Shown: one piece after another, positions 27,165 to 36,121 of the stretch
Layout: each line of letters begins with the position of its first letter
How positions within the stretch are numbered: position 1 is the stretch's first letter
Source of the DNA: Clostridium sp. 'White wine YQ'
GTDB lineage: Bacteria > Bacillota > Clostridia > Clostridiales > Clostridiaceae
Assembly (NCBI RefSeq): GCF_028728205.1
Contig: NZ_JAQYUU010000001.1
Span: 310,001-374,000, forward strand
Length of the DNA stretch: 64,000 nt
Reading direction: 5' to 3'
The notes under the pieces: generated by a model
Told to the model about the DNA's origin: nothing
What the model saw: the letters and a program-made list of their open reading frames with translations, nothing else
Database searches by the model: none
Position numbers and translations under genes: made by a program

Positions 27165-27266
27165 CTAATATTTTTTAATTAAGTCAAAAGTTATTTCAAA
27201 TAAGCTCAATTTAGGACTGAAGGAGCTTATTTTTATTGGCTTAAATATTCTTTTTAATATTTTCAT
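27165..27266 (-). CDS. Possible 33-residue small ORF (unconfirmed)
   Basis: The ATG at 27266 follows GGGAG at 9 nt, and the frame runs 33 codons to TAG. The predicted peptide starts MKILKRIF and is Lys/Ile/Phe-rich and cationic. It lies just past the two RRNPP-like regulators, on the other strand. A hairpin lies inside the frame, so the region may be non-coding instead. A signalling-peptide role is speculation. Confidence 0.25.
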   Translation of the reverse strand: MKILKRIFKPIKISSFSPKLSLFEITFDLIKKY

Positions 27267-27400
27267 ACACTCACGCTCCCTTTAATATTTCTTAATATTA
27301 TTATAGAGGTAAGTTTTGTAAAATTCATTGACAATTAAGGCTATAAAATGGTACATTTGCGAGAAGTTATTCACAAATCCAGTACTAGTAAAAACAAAAA

Positions 27401-27423
27401 AACACCTTAATTAAGGTGTTTTT
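27401..27423. terminator. Terminator of the AraC-family gene
   Basis: The perfect palindrome AACACCTTAATTAAGGTGTT is flanked by A-rich and T-rich tracts. It lies 21 bp past the stop of the minus-strand AraC gene. Confidence 0.75.
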
Positions 27424-27443
27424 GTACTCTTTTATTATTGGTT

Positions 27444-29510
27444 TTACACTTTCTTTATTATTATTAAATGTGCACCATACCCTTTTAGTTTAGGGAGCAG
27501 GTTTAAAACAGAACTTTTCTTTGTATATCTAAAATTAATTCCTGGGAAAGAAGCCTTGTGAAGAATTTCCCTTTCCTCTTTGTTTAATCTAATTGGTTTT
27601 CCCATACCTAACCAATAATTATAGGAAGAACCTATTTTTTCATTTAATATATAAGTAGTTATTTGTGCATTACTATTTATGTTTACTATATTTAAGGATA
27701 TCTTCTTTTCGGTTGTATTTTTAATACCTCTTCTTTTTTCTAAGGTTTCATAGCTAATTAAATTATTAAGTTCTTCACCGTAATTATAAAGAAGAATTTG
27801 ATACTCATCTTCGCTTTTTGTTACTAAATAGCCATCGCCTTTTTGGACAAGAATATCTCCTAATTTACCAAGTAAATAGTAGGCATAATAAGAAGGTTTT
27901 TTAATTCCCATATCATTTACCAATCCAGAAGAACCAAAAAATACTTCATTAGTAAGTACTACCTCTTTCTCTAATACGTCAAAAGCTCTAATAAAATTTA
28001 AGGATATGTTATTATTAGCTACTTGGTGAATAATATAAGGTATCATATAGGCTGAGTCGTATATTTTGTTTATTTCTAGGTGATTTCCTATATAACCTTC
28101 ATCTTCATACTCCAATGAGTTTTCCTCCAAAATTTTAATAATCTCATTTTTAAGTTCAGAAGGAAAGTCACTATGGAATTGATACTTTATATTATAAAAA
28201 TCGATACTCTCAATTTCAGAAAAATACTCTACATAACTATGGAAGGCATTTATTAATTCCTCATCTGTAAGCTCTAATTGTTCCAATAAAACTAGTGGAA
28301 TAAGTTCAATATATTCCATGAATTCAAAAACAGTCTTAGTTTTATTCCAGTTATAAAAACTGCTGCCAGGGAAAATTCCCATATCTCTGTGGAAAAGATT
28401 AAATATTCTTCCGTACCTAAATGAGATTTCTTCCTGAATTTCTTCAAGGTTATCTTTATTATCTTCAATTAGAAGGTCGAAGGCATCCCCTACATTAATT
28501 ACTTTTCTAAAATCATCTGAGAAAGGAGAAATTTCTTCATCCATGTTAATATGAATTTTATGAATTCTGTTCTCATAGTTAAATCTGTCATAATCCTCAA
28601 GATAAGGGTAAAGAAATTTAAGTGCTTCAGAAGTTTCTAAATAAGTTAGTTTTTTTGCTTTCTCATAAGATTTCTCATCTAGTTTATACTTCTTTTTATA
28701 TTGGAGTGGAGTACACTTGTAGTAAAATTTAAAATTCTTATTATAATATCTTGTATGAGAAAAACCAACCTCATCAGAAATTTCTGAAATGCTCATGTTG
28801 CTATCTAAAAGCAGCTTTATAGACTCTTCAACTCTTGTAAGATTTAATAAATCAGTAAAACTATATCCAGTTGCGTTTTTTATCTCATGTGAAAGATAGT
28901 CTGCGCTTAAAAATTCTTTTTTAGCTATTTCTTGAAGACTTATTTTATTATTGTAATTATTGAAAATATATTTTGCAATTCTATGATATCTTTCTAACTG
29001 TTCTTCATTGTCCTTTAGTTCTTCTTTCTCATAGGTTAGATAGTGAAAGTTGTTAATTAAATGATATAGCATATCTATTAAAGTACTTTCAATTTCTTCA
29101 TCATAGTCTTCTCTTTTTTGTATGGCTTCGCAGAGAATAATTGAAAGAAAAATTCTAAGATCTTCATATTCCTGACTTTCTTGAGCACCTTCGTCTGAAC
29201 TATTAAGATAGAAAAACATATTTTCGATGTCATTATAATATTTTTCAAAAAAACTTGAGTCCATATGGAAGATTAAAACTCTATTATCAGGATCCTTAGA
29301 AAAAATTCTATGAGCTTCGTTGTTGTTGATTACTTCCATCTCTTTTTCTTCAATTTCATAAGTATCTGAATCTATGGTTACATTTATGGTACCTTTAAGT
29401 ACAAATATTATCTCAATAGCGTTGTGCCAGTGAATAGGATAATCCTCAATTGAGCAATATGAAATTGTTACTGGCATATCTAGTGGATAAATTATATGCT
29501 CTCTTCTCAA
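27444..29510 (-). CDS. AraC-family regulator with cupin and GH39-like C-terminal domain
   Basis: A 688-residue fusion. The N-terminal cupin (about 1-90, WHNAIEIIFVLKGTINVTI) is followed by two AraC HTH motifs (about 175-275, ISLQEIAKKEFLSADYLSHE and SISEISDEVGFSHTRYYNK). The C-terminal ~400 residues resemble glycoside hydrolase family 39 (beta-xylosidase-like) proteins, ending in a beta-sandwich-like part (KPSYYAYYLLGKLGDILV). Such fusions usually sense carbohydrates; I could not identify a full catalytic pair, so the domain may only bind sugar. TTG 29510 follows GAGGTGAGAA. It is divergent from clpB. Confidence 0.85.
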   Translation of the reverse strand: MRREHIIYPLDMPVTISYCSIEDYPIHWHNAIEIIFVLKGTINVTIDSDTYEIEEKEMEVINNNEAHRIFSKDPDNRVLIFHMDSSFFEKYYNDIENMFFYLNSSDEGAQESQEYEDLRIFLSIILCEAIQKREDYDEEIESTLIDMLYHLINNFHYLTYEKEELKDNEEQLERYHRIAKYIFNNYNNKISLQEIAKKEFLSADYLSHEIKNATGYSFTDLLNLTRVEESIKLLLDSNMSISEISDEVGFSHTRYYNKNFKFYYKCTPLQYKKKYKLDEKSYEKAKKLTYLETSEALKFLYPYLEDYDRFNYENRIHKIHINMDEEISPFSDDFRKVINVGDAFDLLIEDNKDNLEEIQEEISFRYGRIFNLFHRDMGIFPGSSFYNWNKTKTVFEFMEYIELIPLVLLEQLELTDEELINAFHSYVEYFSEIESIDFYNIKYQFHSDFPSELKNEIIKILEENSLEYEDEGYIGNHLEINKIYDSAYMIPYIIHQVANNNISLNFIRAFDVLEKEVVLTNEVFFGSSGLVNDMGIKKPSYYAYYLLGKLGDILVQKGDGYLVTKSEDEYQILLYNYGEELNNLISYETLEKRRGIKNTTEKKISLNIVNINSNAQITTYILNEKIGSSYNYWLGMGKPIRLNKEEREILHKASFPGINFRYTKKSSVLNLLPKLKGYGAHLIIIKKV

Positions 29511-29590
29511 GTTCTCACCTCAAATTATTTTATTATAAATATATTATATCATAAAGGACAAAAAGAGATAAAAGGAAGATTGAAATAGAC

Positions 29591-29607
29591 TTTGACTTTC
29601 TTTGACT
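29591..29607 (-). promoter_or_regulatory. CtsR operator upstream of clpB
   Basis: On the minus strand AGTCAAAGAAAGTCAAA is an exact match to the CtsR direct-repeat heptads (RGTCAAA-NAN-RGTCAAA). It overlaps the TTGACT -35-like sequences 58 bp before the clpB ribosome site, so clpB should be repressed by CtsR and induced by heat or protein stress. Confidence 0.9.
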
Positions 29608-29664
29608 TTTATATTATTATTTAATTAAAGCAAGATACAAGGAGAATTTTAATGAGGTGATAAT

Positions 29665-32262
29665 ATGAATATTGAAAAAATGACTTTAAGGGTGCAGCAA
29701 TCATTAAATGATGCACATGAAATAGCGGTTAAGAACAATCATCAAAGCGTAGATTCAGTACATCTTTTTGCTGCTCTTATTAATGCAGAAGATGGACTTA
29801 TTTCAAATATTTTAAGTAAGATGGGAAAGGATATAAAGTCACTAAAATCGGACACTGATTCACTCTTAGCGGGTATGCCTAAGGTGCTAGGTTCAGCAGC
29901 ATCTTCATCAGGGGTTTATGCTACTAGAAAAATAGAAGAAATACTTATAAAGGCAGATAAATATGCTGAAGATTTTAAAGATATGTATATAAGTGTAGAG
30001 CATGTATTCTTGGGGATTATTGACATAGAAAATAAGAATGTAATAGGAAATTTATTAAATAAATATGGTATTACAAAGAATGAATTTTTAAAGGTTTTAA
30101 AAGAAATAAGAGGAAGTCAAAGAGTCGAAACACAAGATCCAGAAGGAACATATGACGCTTTAAGCAAATATGGAGTTAACTTAGTTGAATTAGCCAAGAA
30201 ACATAAGTTAGATCCTGTTATAGGAAGAGATGAAGAAATAAGAAGAACTGTTAGAATTCTTTCTAGAAGAACTAAAAACAATCCTGTACTTATTGGGGAG
30301 CCTGGAGTTGGAAAAACTGCCATAGTTGAAGGGTTAGCAGAGAGAATTGTTAGAGGAGATATTCCAGAGGGGTTAAAAGATAAAATAATATTCTCACTAG
30401 ATATGGGTGCATTAATTGCAGGGGCAAAATATAGAGGAGAATTTGAAGAGAGATTAAAAGCTGTATTAAAAGAAGTTCAGAGTTCAGAAGGTAGAATAAT
30501 ATTATTTATTGATGAAATTCATACAATAGTTGGTGCAGGTAAAACTGAAGGTGCAATGGATGCTGGGAATTTAATTAAACCTCTTTTAGCAAGAGGAGAA
30601 CTTCACTGTATAGGTGCAACAACCTTTGATGAATATAGACAATATATTGAGAAGGATAAGGCTCTTGAGAGAAGATTCCAGCCAGTAGTAATTGATGAGC
30701 CAACAGTAGAAGATACAATATCAATTTTAAGAGGATTAAAGGAAAGATTTGAAATACATCATGGAATAAGAATTCATGATTCTGCAATAGTTGCAGCTGC
30801 AAAATTATCAGATAGATATATTCAAGGAAGATTTTTACCAGATAAGGCCATAGACTTGATAGATGAAGCGGGTGCAATGATAAGAAGTGAAATAGATTCC
30901 TTGCCAACAGAACTTGATGAGGTAAGAAGAAAGATTTTTCTATTGGAAACTGAAAGAGAAGCATTGCTTAAGGAAAAAGACCCAGCATCAATTGCAAGAG
31001 CTCAATCAATAGATAAAGAACTTGTAGAGCTAAAAAGCAAAAATGACGAGATGAGTGCAAAATACGAAAAAGAAAAGTCTCATATATCAGAGATTAGAGA
31101 GCTTAAAAAGCAGCTAGATGATGCTAGAGGAATGATTGAAAAATATGAAAGAGAGTACGACTTAAATAAGGCGGCTGAACTTAAATATGGACTTATTCCA
31201 TCCCTTGAAGAGAAAATAGCCGAAAAAGAAAATGAAGTTAAAGAAAACTATGAGGGAGCTCTTTTAAAGGAAGAAGTTACAGAAAATGAAATATCAAATA
31301 TAGTATCTAAATGGACTGGAATTCCTGTAACTAAGCTAGTAGAAGGTGAAAAGAAGAAACTTCTAAGATTGGAAGAGGAATTAGGAGAAAGAGTTATAGG
31401 CCAAAATGAAGCTATTCAATCAGTTACAAATGCAGTTATAAGAGCAAGAGCAGGACTAAAAGACGAAAATAGGCCAATAGGATCATTCATTTTCTTAGGT
31501 CCAACTGGTGTGGGTAAGACTGAATTAGCTAAAACATTAGCAAGAACTCTTTTTGACTCAGAGGAGAACATTATAAGAATTGATATGTCAGAATACATGG
31601 AGAAATACTCTGTTTCTAGATTGATAGGAGCCCCTCCAGGATATGTAGGGTATGAGGAGGGTGGTCAGCTAACAGAAGCAGTTAGGAGAAAACCATACTC
31701 AGTTATCTTATTTGATGAGATTGAGAAGGCTCACCAAGATGTATTTAATGTATTCCTACAAATTTTAGATGATGGAAGACTAACTGATAATCAAGGTAAA
31801 ACAGTAGACTTCAAAAATACCATTATAATAATGACTTCAAATATAGGAAGCTCATACTTACTAGATGGAAGCACTGGTGGCAAAGTTTCAGAAGAGTCAA
31901 AGGCTAAGGTTATGAATGAAATGAAGGCAAGATTTAAACCGGAATTCTTAAATAGAGTTGATGATATAATAACCTTTAGTCCATTATCATTAGAGAATAT
32001 TAAGAAAATAATTGATATATTCTTGATTAAGGTTAAAAATAAAATGAAAGAAAAGAATGTAACCCTAGAAATAACCGATGAAGCTAAAAAACTAATTGCT
32101 GATGAGGGCTTTGATCCTGTATATGGTGCAAGGCCATTAAAGAGATATATTGAAAATACATTAGAAACAAATCTTGCAAAAAGAATTATTTCTGGAGAAA
32201 TCTATGATGGAGTAACAGTAATTATCGATGAAAAAGATAATTCTTTAGTTTTTAAGGTTTAA
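29665..32262 (+). CDS. clpB: ATP-dependent disaggregase ClpB
   Basis: An 865-residue hexameric AAA+ chaperone that resolubilises aggregates with DnaK. In order: double Clp-N domain (1-145), NBD1 with Walker A GEPGVGKTA (about 210) and IDEIHTIVGAG, the coiled-coil middle domain (about 400-525) that marks ClpB, and NBD2 with GPTGVGKTE (about 612), LFDEIEKAH and the C-terminal D2-small domain. Length is normal. GAGGTGAT precedes the ATG. A CtsR operator controls it. A REP hairpin lies 5 bp after the stop and probably doubles as terminator. Confidence 0.97.
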   Translation: MNIEKMTLRVQQSLNDAHEIAVKNNHQSVDSVHLFAALINAEDGLISNILSKMGKDIKSLKSDTDSLLAGMPKVLGSAASSSGVYATRKIEEILIKADKYAEDFKDMYISVEHVFLGIIDIENKNVIGNLLNKYGITKNEFLKVLKEIRGSQRVETQDPEGTYDALSKYGVNLVELAKKHKLDPVIGRDEEIRRTVRILSRRTKNNPVLIGEPGVGKTAIVEGLAERIVRGDIPEGLKDKIIFSLDMGALIAGAKYRGEFEERLKAVLKEVQSSEGRIILFIDEIHTIVGAGKTEGAMDAGNLIKPLLARGELHCIGATTFDEYRQYIEKDKALERRFQPVVIDEPTVEDTISILRGLKERFEIHHGIRIHDSAIVAAAKLSDRYIQGRFLPDKAIDLIDEAGAMIRSEIDSLPTELDEVRRKIFLLETEREALLKEKDPASIARAQSIDKELVELKSKNDEMSAKYEKEKSHISEIRELKKQLDDARGMIEKYEREYDLNKAAELKYGLIPSLEEKIAEKENEVKENYEGALLKEEVTENEISNIVSKWTGIPVTKLVEGEKKKLLRLEEELGERVIGQNEAIQSVTNAVIRARAGLKDENRPIGSFIFLGPTGVGKTELAKTLARTLFDSEENIIRIDMSEYMEKYSVSRLIGAPPGYVGYEEGGQLTEAVRRKPYSVILFDEIEKAHQDVFNVFLQILDDGRLTDNQGKTVDFKNTIIIMTSNIGSSYLLDGSTGGKVSEESKAKVMNEMKARFKPEFLNRVDDIITFSPLSLENIKKIIDIFLIKVKNKMKEKNVTLEITDEAKKLIADEGFDPVYGARPLKRYIENTLETNLAKRIISGEIYDGVTVIIDEKDNSLVFKV

Positions 32263-32267
32263 TAATT

Positions 32268-32324
32268 GGGGACGGTTAACATTTCTTATACCTAAATTAG
32301 ATATAAGAAATGTTAACCGTCCCC
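32268..32324. repeat. REP-like element 2 (57-nt perfect hairpin)
   Basis: A perfect 23-bp inverted repeat begins GGGGACGGTTAACATTTCTT, with an 11-nt loop and the complement ending CCGTCCCC, then TTTT. It lies between clpB and the RAYT gene and could terminate clpB. It is one of the two best-preserved family members. Confidence 0.9.
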
Positions 32325-32398
32325 TTTTAAAATCAGCTTATGTGTTGAATAGGCAAGCAGATTATGGCAATAATTCAAGAAATAAGGAAGGTGAATTT

Positions 32399-33304
32399 AT
32401 GCCAAGAACAGCAAGAATAAAAGTAAGTAACGGAATTTATCATGTAATGGTAAGAAGCATCTCTGAAATAAAACTTTTTAAAAATGATTATGATAAAATT
32501 CAGTATTTAGAGTTTTTAAAAGAATGTCAAAAGTTTTATGTTTTTAAAATTTATGCTTTTTGTTTAATGAATAATCATGCCCATTTCATTATTGATTCTT
32601 GTGGAAGTGATATATCAAAAGTAATGCATAGAGTTAATTTAAAGTATTCAAGATATTATAATCACAAATATAAGCGGCATGGACATCTGTTCCAAGACAG
32701 ATTTAAGAGTAAATTAATAAATAGCGATAGGTATCTTATAAACTTGTCATTATACATACATAATAATCCTAAAGATATTAAAAAATACAGGAGATTTCCT
32801 GAGAAATATAGATTTTCAAGCTTAGGTTCTTATTTGAATTTAAAGGATGATGAATTTCAAATAGTTGATAAATCTTTTATAAATTCTTTGATAGCAGAAG
32901 ATTCATATATGGCATGTAAAAGATATTCGGAGAAGATTAGAAGATATTCAGGAATAAATATTAATGAAGGTGAATTTAAAGAAGAAAAAAGTCAATATAT
33001 AAGTGGAAGAAAAATTATAGATAGAAATTTCACTTTAGACTCCATTTTTAAATATATAAAAAATAAATATGGTTTTGGACGCGATATGCTTAATATTAAA
33101 AATAGAAGAGAAACACTAAAAGCAAAGGCAATTGTGGTAGTCTTAATGAGAAGTTTAGGTAACTTTAAAGGTAGTGAGATTTCTGAAGTTTTAGGGAATA
33201 TAACTTATTCAAGAGTATCAAAGCTATGTGGAATAGGCATTAATTTAATTATTTCCGATAAAGAATACAATGACGAAATTTATAACTTTTTAAAGATGGC
33301 ATAA
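32399..33304 (+). CDS. REP-associated tyrosine transposase (RAYT), Y1/HUH family
   Basis: This 301-residue protein is IS200-like. Residues 1-120 are the Y1 transposase fold, with the HUH pair in MNNHAHFII (His60, His62) and a RYLINLSLYIHNNP segment whose Tyr112 or Tyr119 should be the nucleophile. GHLFQDRFKSK is a typical RAYT block. The C-terminal ~80 residues look like a DnaA/Trp-type HTH (IVVVLMRSLGNFKGSEISEV). RAYTs act on flanking REP hairpins. This gene lies between copies at 32268-32324 and 33423-33436. ATG 32399 follows AAGGAAGGTG. The frame is intact. Confidence 0.9.
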   Translation: MPRTARIKVSNGIYHVMVRSISEIKLFKNDYDKIQYLEFLKECQKFYVFKIYAFCLMNNHAHFIIDSCGSDISKVMHRVNLKYSRYYNHKYKRHGHLFQDRFKSKLINSDRYLINLSLYIHNNPKDIKKYRRFPEKYRFSSLGSYLNLKDDEFQIVDKSFINSLIAEDSYMACKRYSEKIRRYSGININEGEFKEEKSQYISGRKIIDRNFTLDSIFKYIKNKYGFGRDMLNIKNRRETLKAKAIVVVLMRSLGNFKGSEISEVLGNITYSRVSKLCGIGINLIISDKEYNDEIYNFLKMA

Positions 33305-33344
33305 ATTAAAAAATTCACTTGAAATTTTGGTTATAAAATAGGTA

Positions 33345-33378
33345 AAAGATAGACAAGCTAATTTGTCTATCTTTTTTT
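33345..33378 (+). terminator. Terminator of the RAYT gene
   Basis: AAAGATAGACAA / TTGTCTATCTTT with a 6-nt loop and a T-run, 40 bp past the stop. Confidence 0.85.
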
Positions 33379-33422
33379 TATTAAGAATAGCTAAATATTA
33401 ATATAGAACATAGAATTAATTA

Positions 33423-33436
33423 ATGTTAACCGTCCC
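33423..33436 (-). repeat. REP-like half element 3, overlapping a coding end
   Basis: TGTTAACCGTCCCC is the inverted half of the family motif. Read on the minus strand it gives GGG GAC GGT TAA, the last three codons and stop of the response regulator. No matching second arm lies next to it; the nearest opposite arm starts at 32268, across the RAYT gene. Confidence 0.85.
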
Positions 33437-34004
33437 CAAGTATTTCAGCCATAGAAATAAACTTTTTCGCTTTTTCAAAATTTCCTTGAAGCTCAGCAAT
33501 CTGACTTATTAATAGGTAGATTTCTTTATTTTCCTTATCTATAGATAGAGCTTTATTTAAAACTTCTTCTGCTTTAAAATAGTCACTTTCATCTATCAAC
33601 TTTTTAGATAAAACTAAGTATGAGTTAACATCTTTTTTTATAGTATGTTTTCTTAAAACTTCGTCTAAAACTGATTTAATTCTTTTAGTTGTGAAAGGTT
33701 TCTGAAGATAAGCAGCAGCCCCGAATTTAGTGCATTCTACAGCATTCTTTATTGTTCCAAATGCAGTCATCACAATAACTGTTGTTGATTTATTCATTTT
33801 TTTAATTTGTTTTAAAAGCTCTGTTCCTGATACATTTGGAAGTTTTATATCTGTAAACATTAAGTCAATTTGATGGTTATTAAATATTTCTATTGCCTCT
33901 TCAGCATTTTTTGCCTCAAAAACCTTATATCCTTCTATTTCTAAAAAGGTTTTTAGCATTTCTCTAATATTTTTAGTATCATCTACTACTAAAATAGTTT
34001 TCAT
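33426..34004 (-). CDS. Response regulator with C-terminal TPR, no DNA-binding domain
   Basis: A 192-residue protein. The receiver domain (1-120) has the acidic pocket DD near residue 8, phospho-acceptor Asp in MFTDIKLPN (about 52), and the Thr and Lys of VMTAFG and LQKPF. Residues about 130-188 form two TPR-like hairpins (YFKAEEVLNKALSIDKENKE), so output is probably by protein contact. The last residues GDG and the stop come from a REP-like half element. It overlaps the upstream kinase gene by 1 nt (ATGA-type coupling). Confidence 0.88.
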   Translation of the reverse strand: MKTILVVDDTKNIREMLKTFLEIEGYKVFEAKNAEEAIEIFNNHQIDLMFTDIKLPNVSGTELLKQIKKMNKSTTVIVMTAFGTIKNAVECTKFGAAAYLQKPFTTKRIKSVLDEVLRKHTIKKDVNSYLVLSKKLIDESDYFKAEEVLNKALSIDKENKEIYLLISQIAELQGNFEKAKKFISMAEILGDG

Positions 34005-35818
34005 TATATGCCTCCTATTATTGGAAGTGTAACCTTAAAGATACTTCCTGATCCATATACACTATTACAAGTTATTGTACCGTTATGAAGTTCAACTATT
34101 TGCTTAGATAGAGGTAGTCCAAGTCCGGTACCATTTGATGTATCGTTGCCTCTATAGAATTTATCAAATATTTTATCTATTTGCGATTTGCTAATACCAA
34201 TACCTTGATCCTGTACGGTAAGAATTATTGATTTATCATCGGAATATAAAGAAATAAATACTTGTTTGTTATCTAATGAGTATTTTATAGAATTAGAGAT
34301 AAGGTTATTAACAACCCAAGAAAACTTCTCCTTATCAATAGAAATCATTGGTAAAGCCCCTATTCTTTCAAAATTTAATGTTATATTTCTAGCATGAGAT
34401 ATAGTACAAAAATTCTTAATCGAATTTTTAATAATATCAGAAATATCTGCAATCTCAAAATTTAAGTAATTTTGATCAGTTTCTAATTGAGTAAGCTTTA
34501 AAAAATTATCAATCATATTAAGTAAGTTTTCTGCATCTTCTTGTATTGTGTTGATAACTCTATATCTTTCATCAACATTTTCAATTATAACACTTTCTTC
34601 AAGCATTGATGAGCCCATCATAATTGAAGTTAATGGAGTTTTTAACTCGTGTGAAAGAGTGCTAATAAAGTCCTGTTTTAATTTATCAAGTTTTTTAAGT
34701 TCAGTAATATCTTGAAAATACACTATTATTCCATTTAGGTTTGAATCTCGGTTTTTTATAGTTGAAACAGATACATTAAAACTATGACTATCTTTATGAA
34801 AATTCATAACTTTAGATGCACCACTAAAGTTAACCTCTTTAGCCTTTGAAATAAAATCAAATAAATCTCCATCTGTAATAAAATCTAATATATGTTGTCC
34901 TATTAGTGAGGCTTCACGAAATTTAAAGAAATCCTCACAAGCATCATTTATTAAGATGCACTTAAAATTGTTATCTAAAACAATTAATGGGTTTGATATA
35001 CTTTTAACAATTGATAGTGACTTGTTTTTCTCTTCCATAAGTTGTCCCAAAGTTGAGTCTTTAAACTCCTTAATCCTTTTTGACATATTGTGAAATTCTT
35101 TATATATTTCGCCTATCTCATCTCCTGAATTAATAGGTCTATTAAATGAAAAGTTTCCATCTTTAAAGCCACGTATTGCATTCTGAAGGTTTACTAGAGG
35201 GAGTAGCAGTTTATCTAAGTATTTATTTGATAAAAGAATACTTAGAAATAAGACTATCAAAGAAGATATGAATAAAAATTTCGAAGAAAGGATTATTTTT
35301 TCTTGAGAATTTAGTATCTTTACTTTCATAGCATTATTATTAAGTTCATATATAGCATCTAAATTTTGCTTAAGTTCATTATAATTATTTTGTATTTCAT
35401 TATAATAACCTGAGATACTATTTCCTTTATCGTAAGAATCAAAAGTAGTTTTACCTGTATTAAAAAATTTAATAAATAGTGCTTTTGTTTGATTATTTAA
35501 GTCAAGTTCCCCGTTTTCAGAGGTTCTATCAAGCTGAATAGCATAATTATCATAAAACTTTTTTTCTAAATCTAAAAAATTGTTCTTATAAGCTTCATTT
35601 TTAGTAGAAATATAATTTAATAATGCAAAATGCTGGTTTTCTGTGATATCCTGCATATTTTTAACAGCATTAATACTATCAAAATTATATTTATAAAAAC
35701 TATTAATAGAATCTTTTATATAGAAAAAGTTATATAGCGAAATAATTACAATAACTGCATTGACTGATATTAATAGAGTAATAAGTATTTTAAATTTTAC
35801 CCGAAGGCTATTTTTCAA
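34004..35818 (-). CDS. Sensor histidine kinase (HAMP-PAS-HisKA)
   Basis: A 604-residue membrane kinase. TM1 is at about 10-33, a ~145-residue external helical sensor follows, and TM2 is at about 180-202. Then come HAMP (to about 255), a PAS domain (about 270-375), HisKA with phospho-acceptor His in STLSHELKTPLTSI (about 390) and HATPase_c with the N, G1 and G2 boxes (NLISNSIKYS, DQGIGIS, GTGLGL). It presumably phosphorylates the coupled response regulator; the signal is unknown. TTG 35818 has AAGGAG at 9 nt, while TTG 35827 abuts the site. Confidence 0.92.
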   Translation of the reverse strand: MKNSLRVKFKILITLLISVNAVIVIISLYNFFYIKDSINSFYKYNFDSINAVKNMQDITENQHFALLNYISTKNEAYKNNFLDLEKKFYDNYAIQLDRTSENGELDLNNQTKALFIKFFNTGKTTFDSYDKGNSISGYYNEIQNNYNELKQNLDAIYELNNNAMKVKILNSQEKIILSSKFLFISSLIVLFLSILLSNKYLDKLLLPLVNLQNAIRGFKDGNFSFNRPINSGDEIGEIYKEFHNMSKRIKEFKDSTLGQLMEEKNKSLSIVKSISNPLIVLDNNFKCILINDACEDFFKFREASLIGQHILDFITDGDLFDFISKAKEVNFSGASKVMNFHKDSHSFNVSVSTIKNRDSNLNGIIVYFQDITELKKLDKLKQDFISTLSHELKTPLTSIMMGSSMLEESVIIENVDERYRVINTIQEDAENLLNMIDNFLKLTQLETDQNYLNFEIADISDIIKNSIKNFCTISHARNITLNFERIGALPMISIDKEKFSWVVNNLISNSIKYSLDNKQVFISLYSDDKSIILTVQDQGIGISKSQIDKIFDKFYRGNDTSNGTGLGLPLSKQIVELHNGTITCNSVYGSGSIFKVTLPIIGGI

Positions 35819-35887
35819 GTTAAACAACTCCTTATGTTGATTATATTGATATTAATAAAATATATTATATGACAAAATTCTTAAATA

Positions 35888-35916
35888 AAAAAGATGTCTC
35901 CTATAAGGAGACACCC
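35888..35916 (-). terminator. Terminator of the SASP gene
   Basis: TGTCTCCT / AGGAGACA with a 3-nt loop, followed on the minus strand by a T-run (35883-35892 complement). It lies just after the SASP stop. Confidence 0.75.
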
Positions 35917-35929
35917 TTTTGTTTACTAA

Positions 35930-36121
35930 TTATTTTATATTGTTTTCATATTGTTCAACCATTCTCTTTACCATTTCTCCACCGATTGAACCTGCTTCTC
36001 TAGCAGTTATATCTCCATTGTATTCTTTTAAGTGAACGCCTAATTCACTAGCTACCTCATTTTTAAATTTAGATAGCCCATTTTTTGCATCTGGTACTAA
36101 TGTTCTATTACTTCTTGCCAT
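35930..36121 (-). CDS. Alpha/beta-type small acid-soluble spore protein
   Basis: A 63-residue spore DNA-binding protein that protects DNA from UV and heat and is degraded at germination. Family blocks are present: KFKNEVASELGV with the GPR-type cleavage region, and TAREAGSIGGEMVKRMVE. Length is typical. AAAGGAGG precedes the ATG. It is monocistronic. Expression is expected in the forespore under SigG, but I could not pick out a convincing SigG promoter. Its presence shows that the organism forms endospores. Confidence 0.95.
   Translation of the reverse strand: MARSNRTLVPDAKNGLSKFKNEVASELGVHLKEYNGDITAREAGSIGGEMVKRMVEQYENNIK

Larger units (their letters stand above)
27079..27443. other. 365-bp region between convergent genes: hairpins and a possible small ORF
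   Basis: It contains a hairpin (AAATAAGCTC with GAGCTTATTT, about 27199-27234), a possible 33-codon minus-strand ORF (27165-27266), a plus-strand TTGACA with a weak -10, and the palindromic terminator at 27401-27420. No other coding signal was seen. Confidence 0.5.

Noticed and set aside
32268..33436. Classical IS200/IS605 insertion sequence
   Set aside because: The transposase is of the longer RAYT type with a C-terminal HTH-like domain. The flanks are REP-like hairpins rather than IS200 ends, and no tnpB or other cargo is present.
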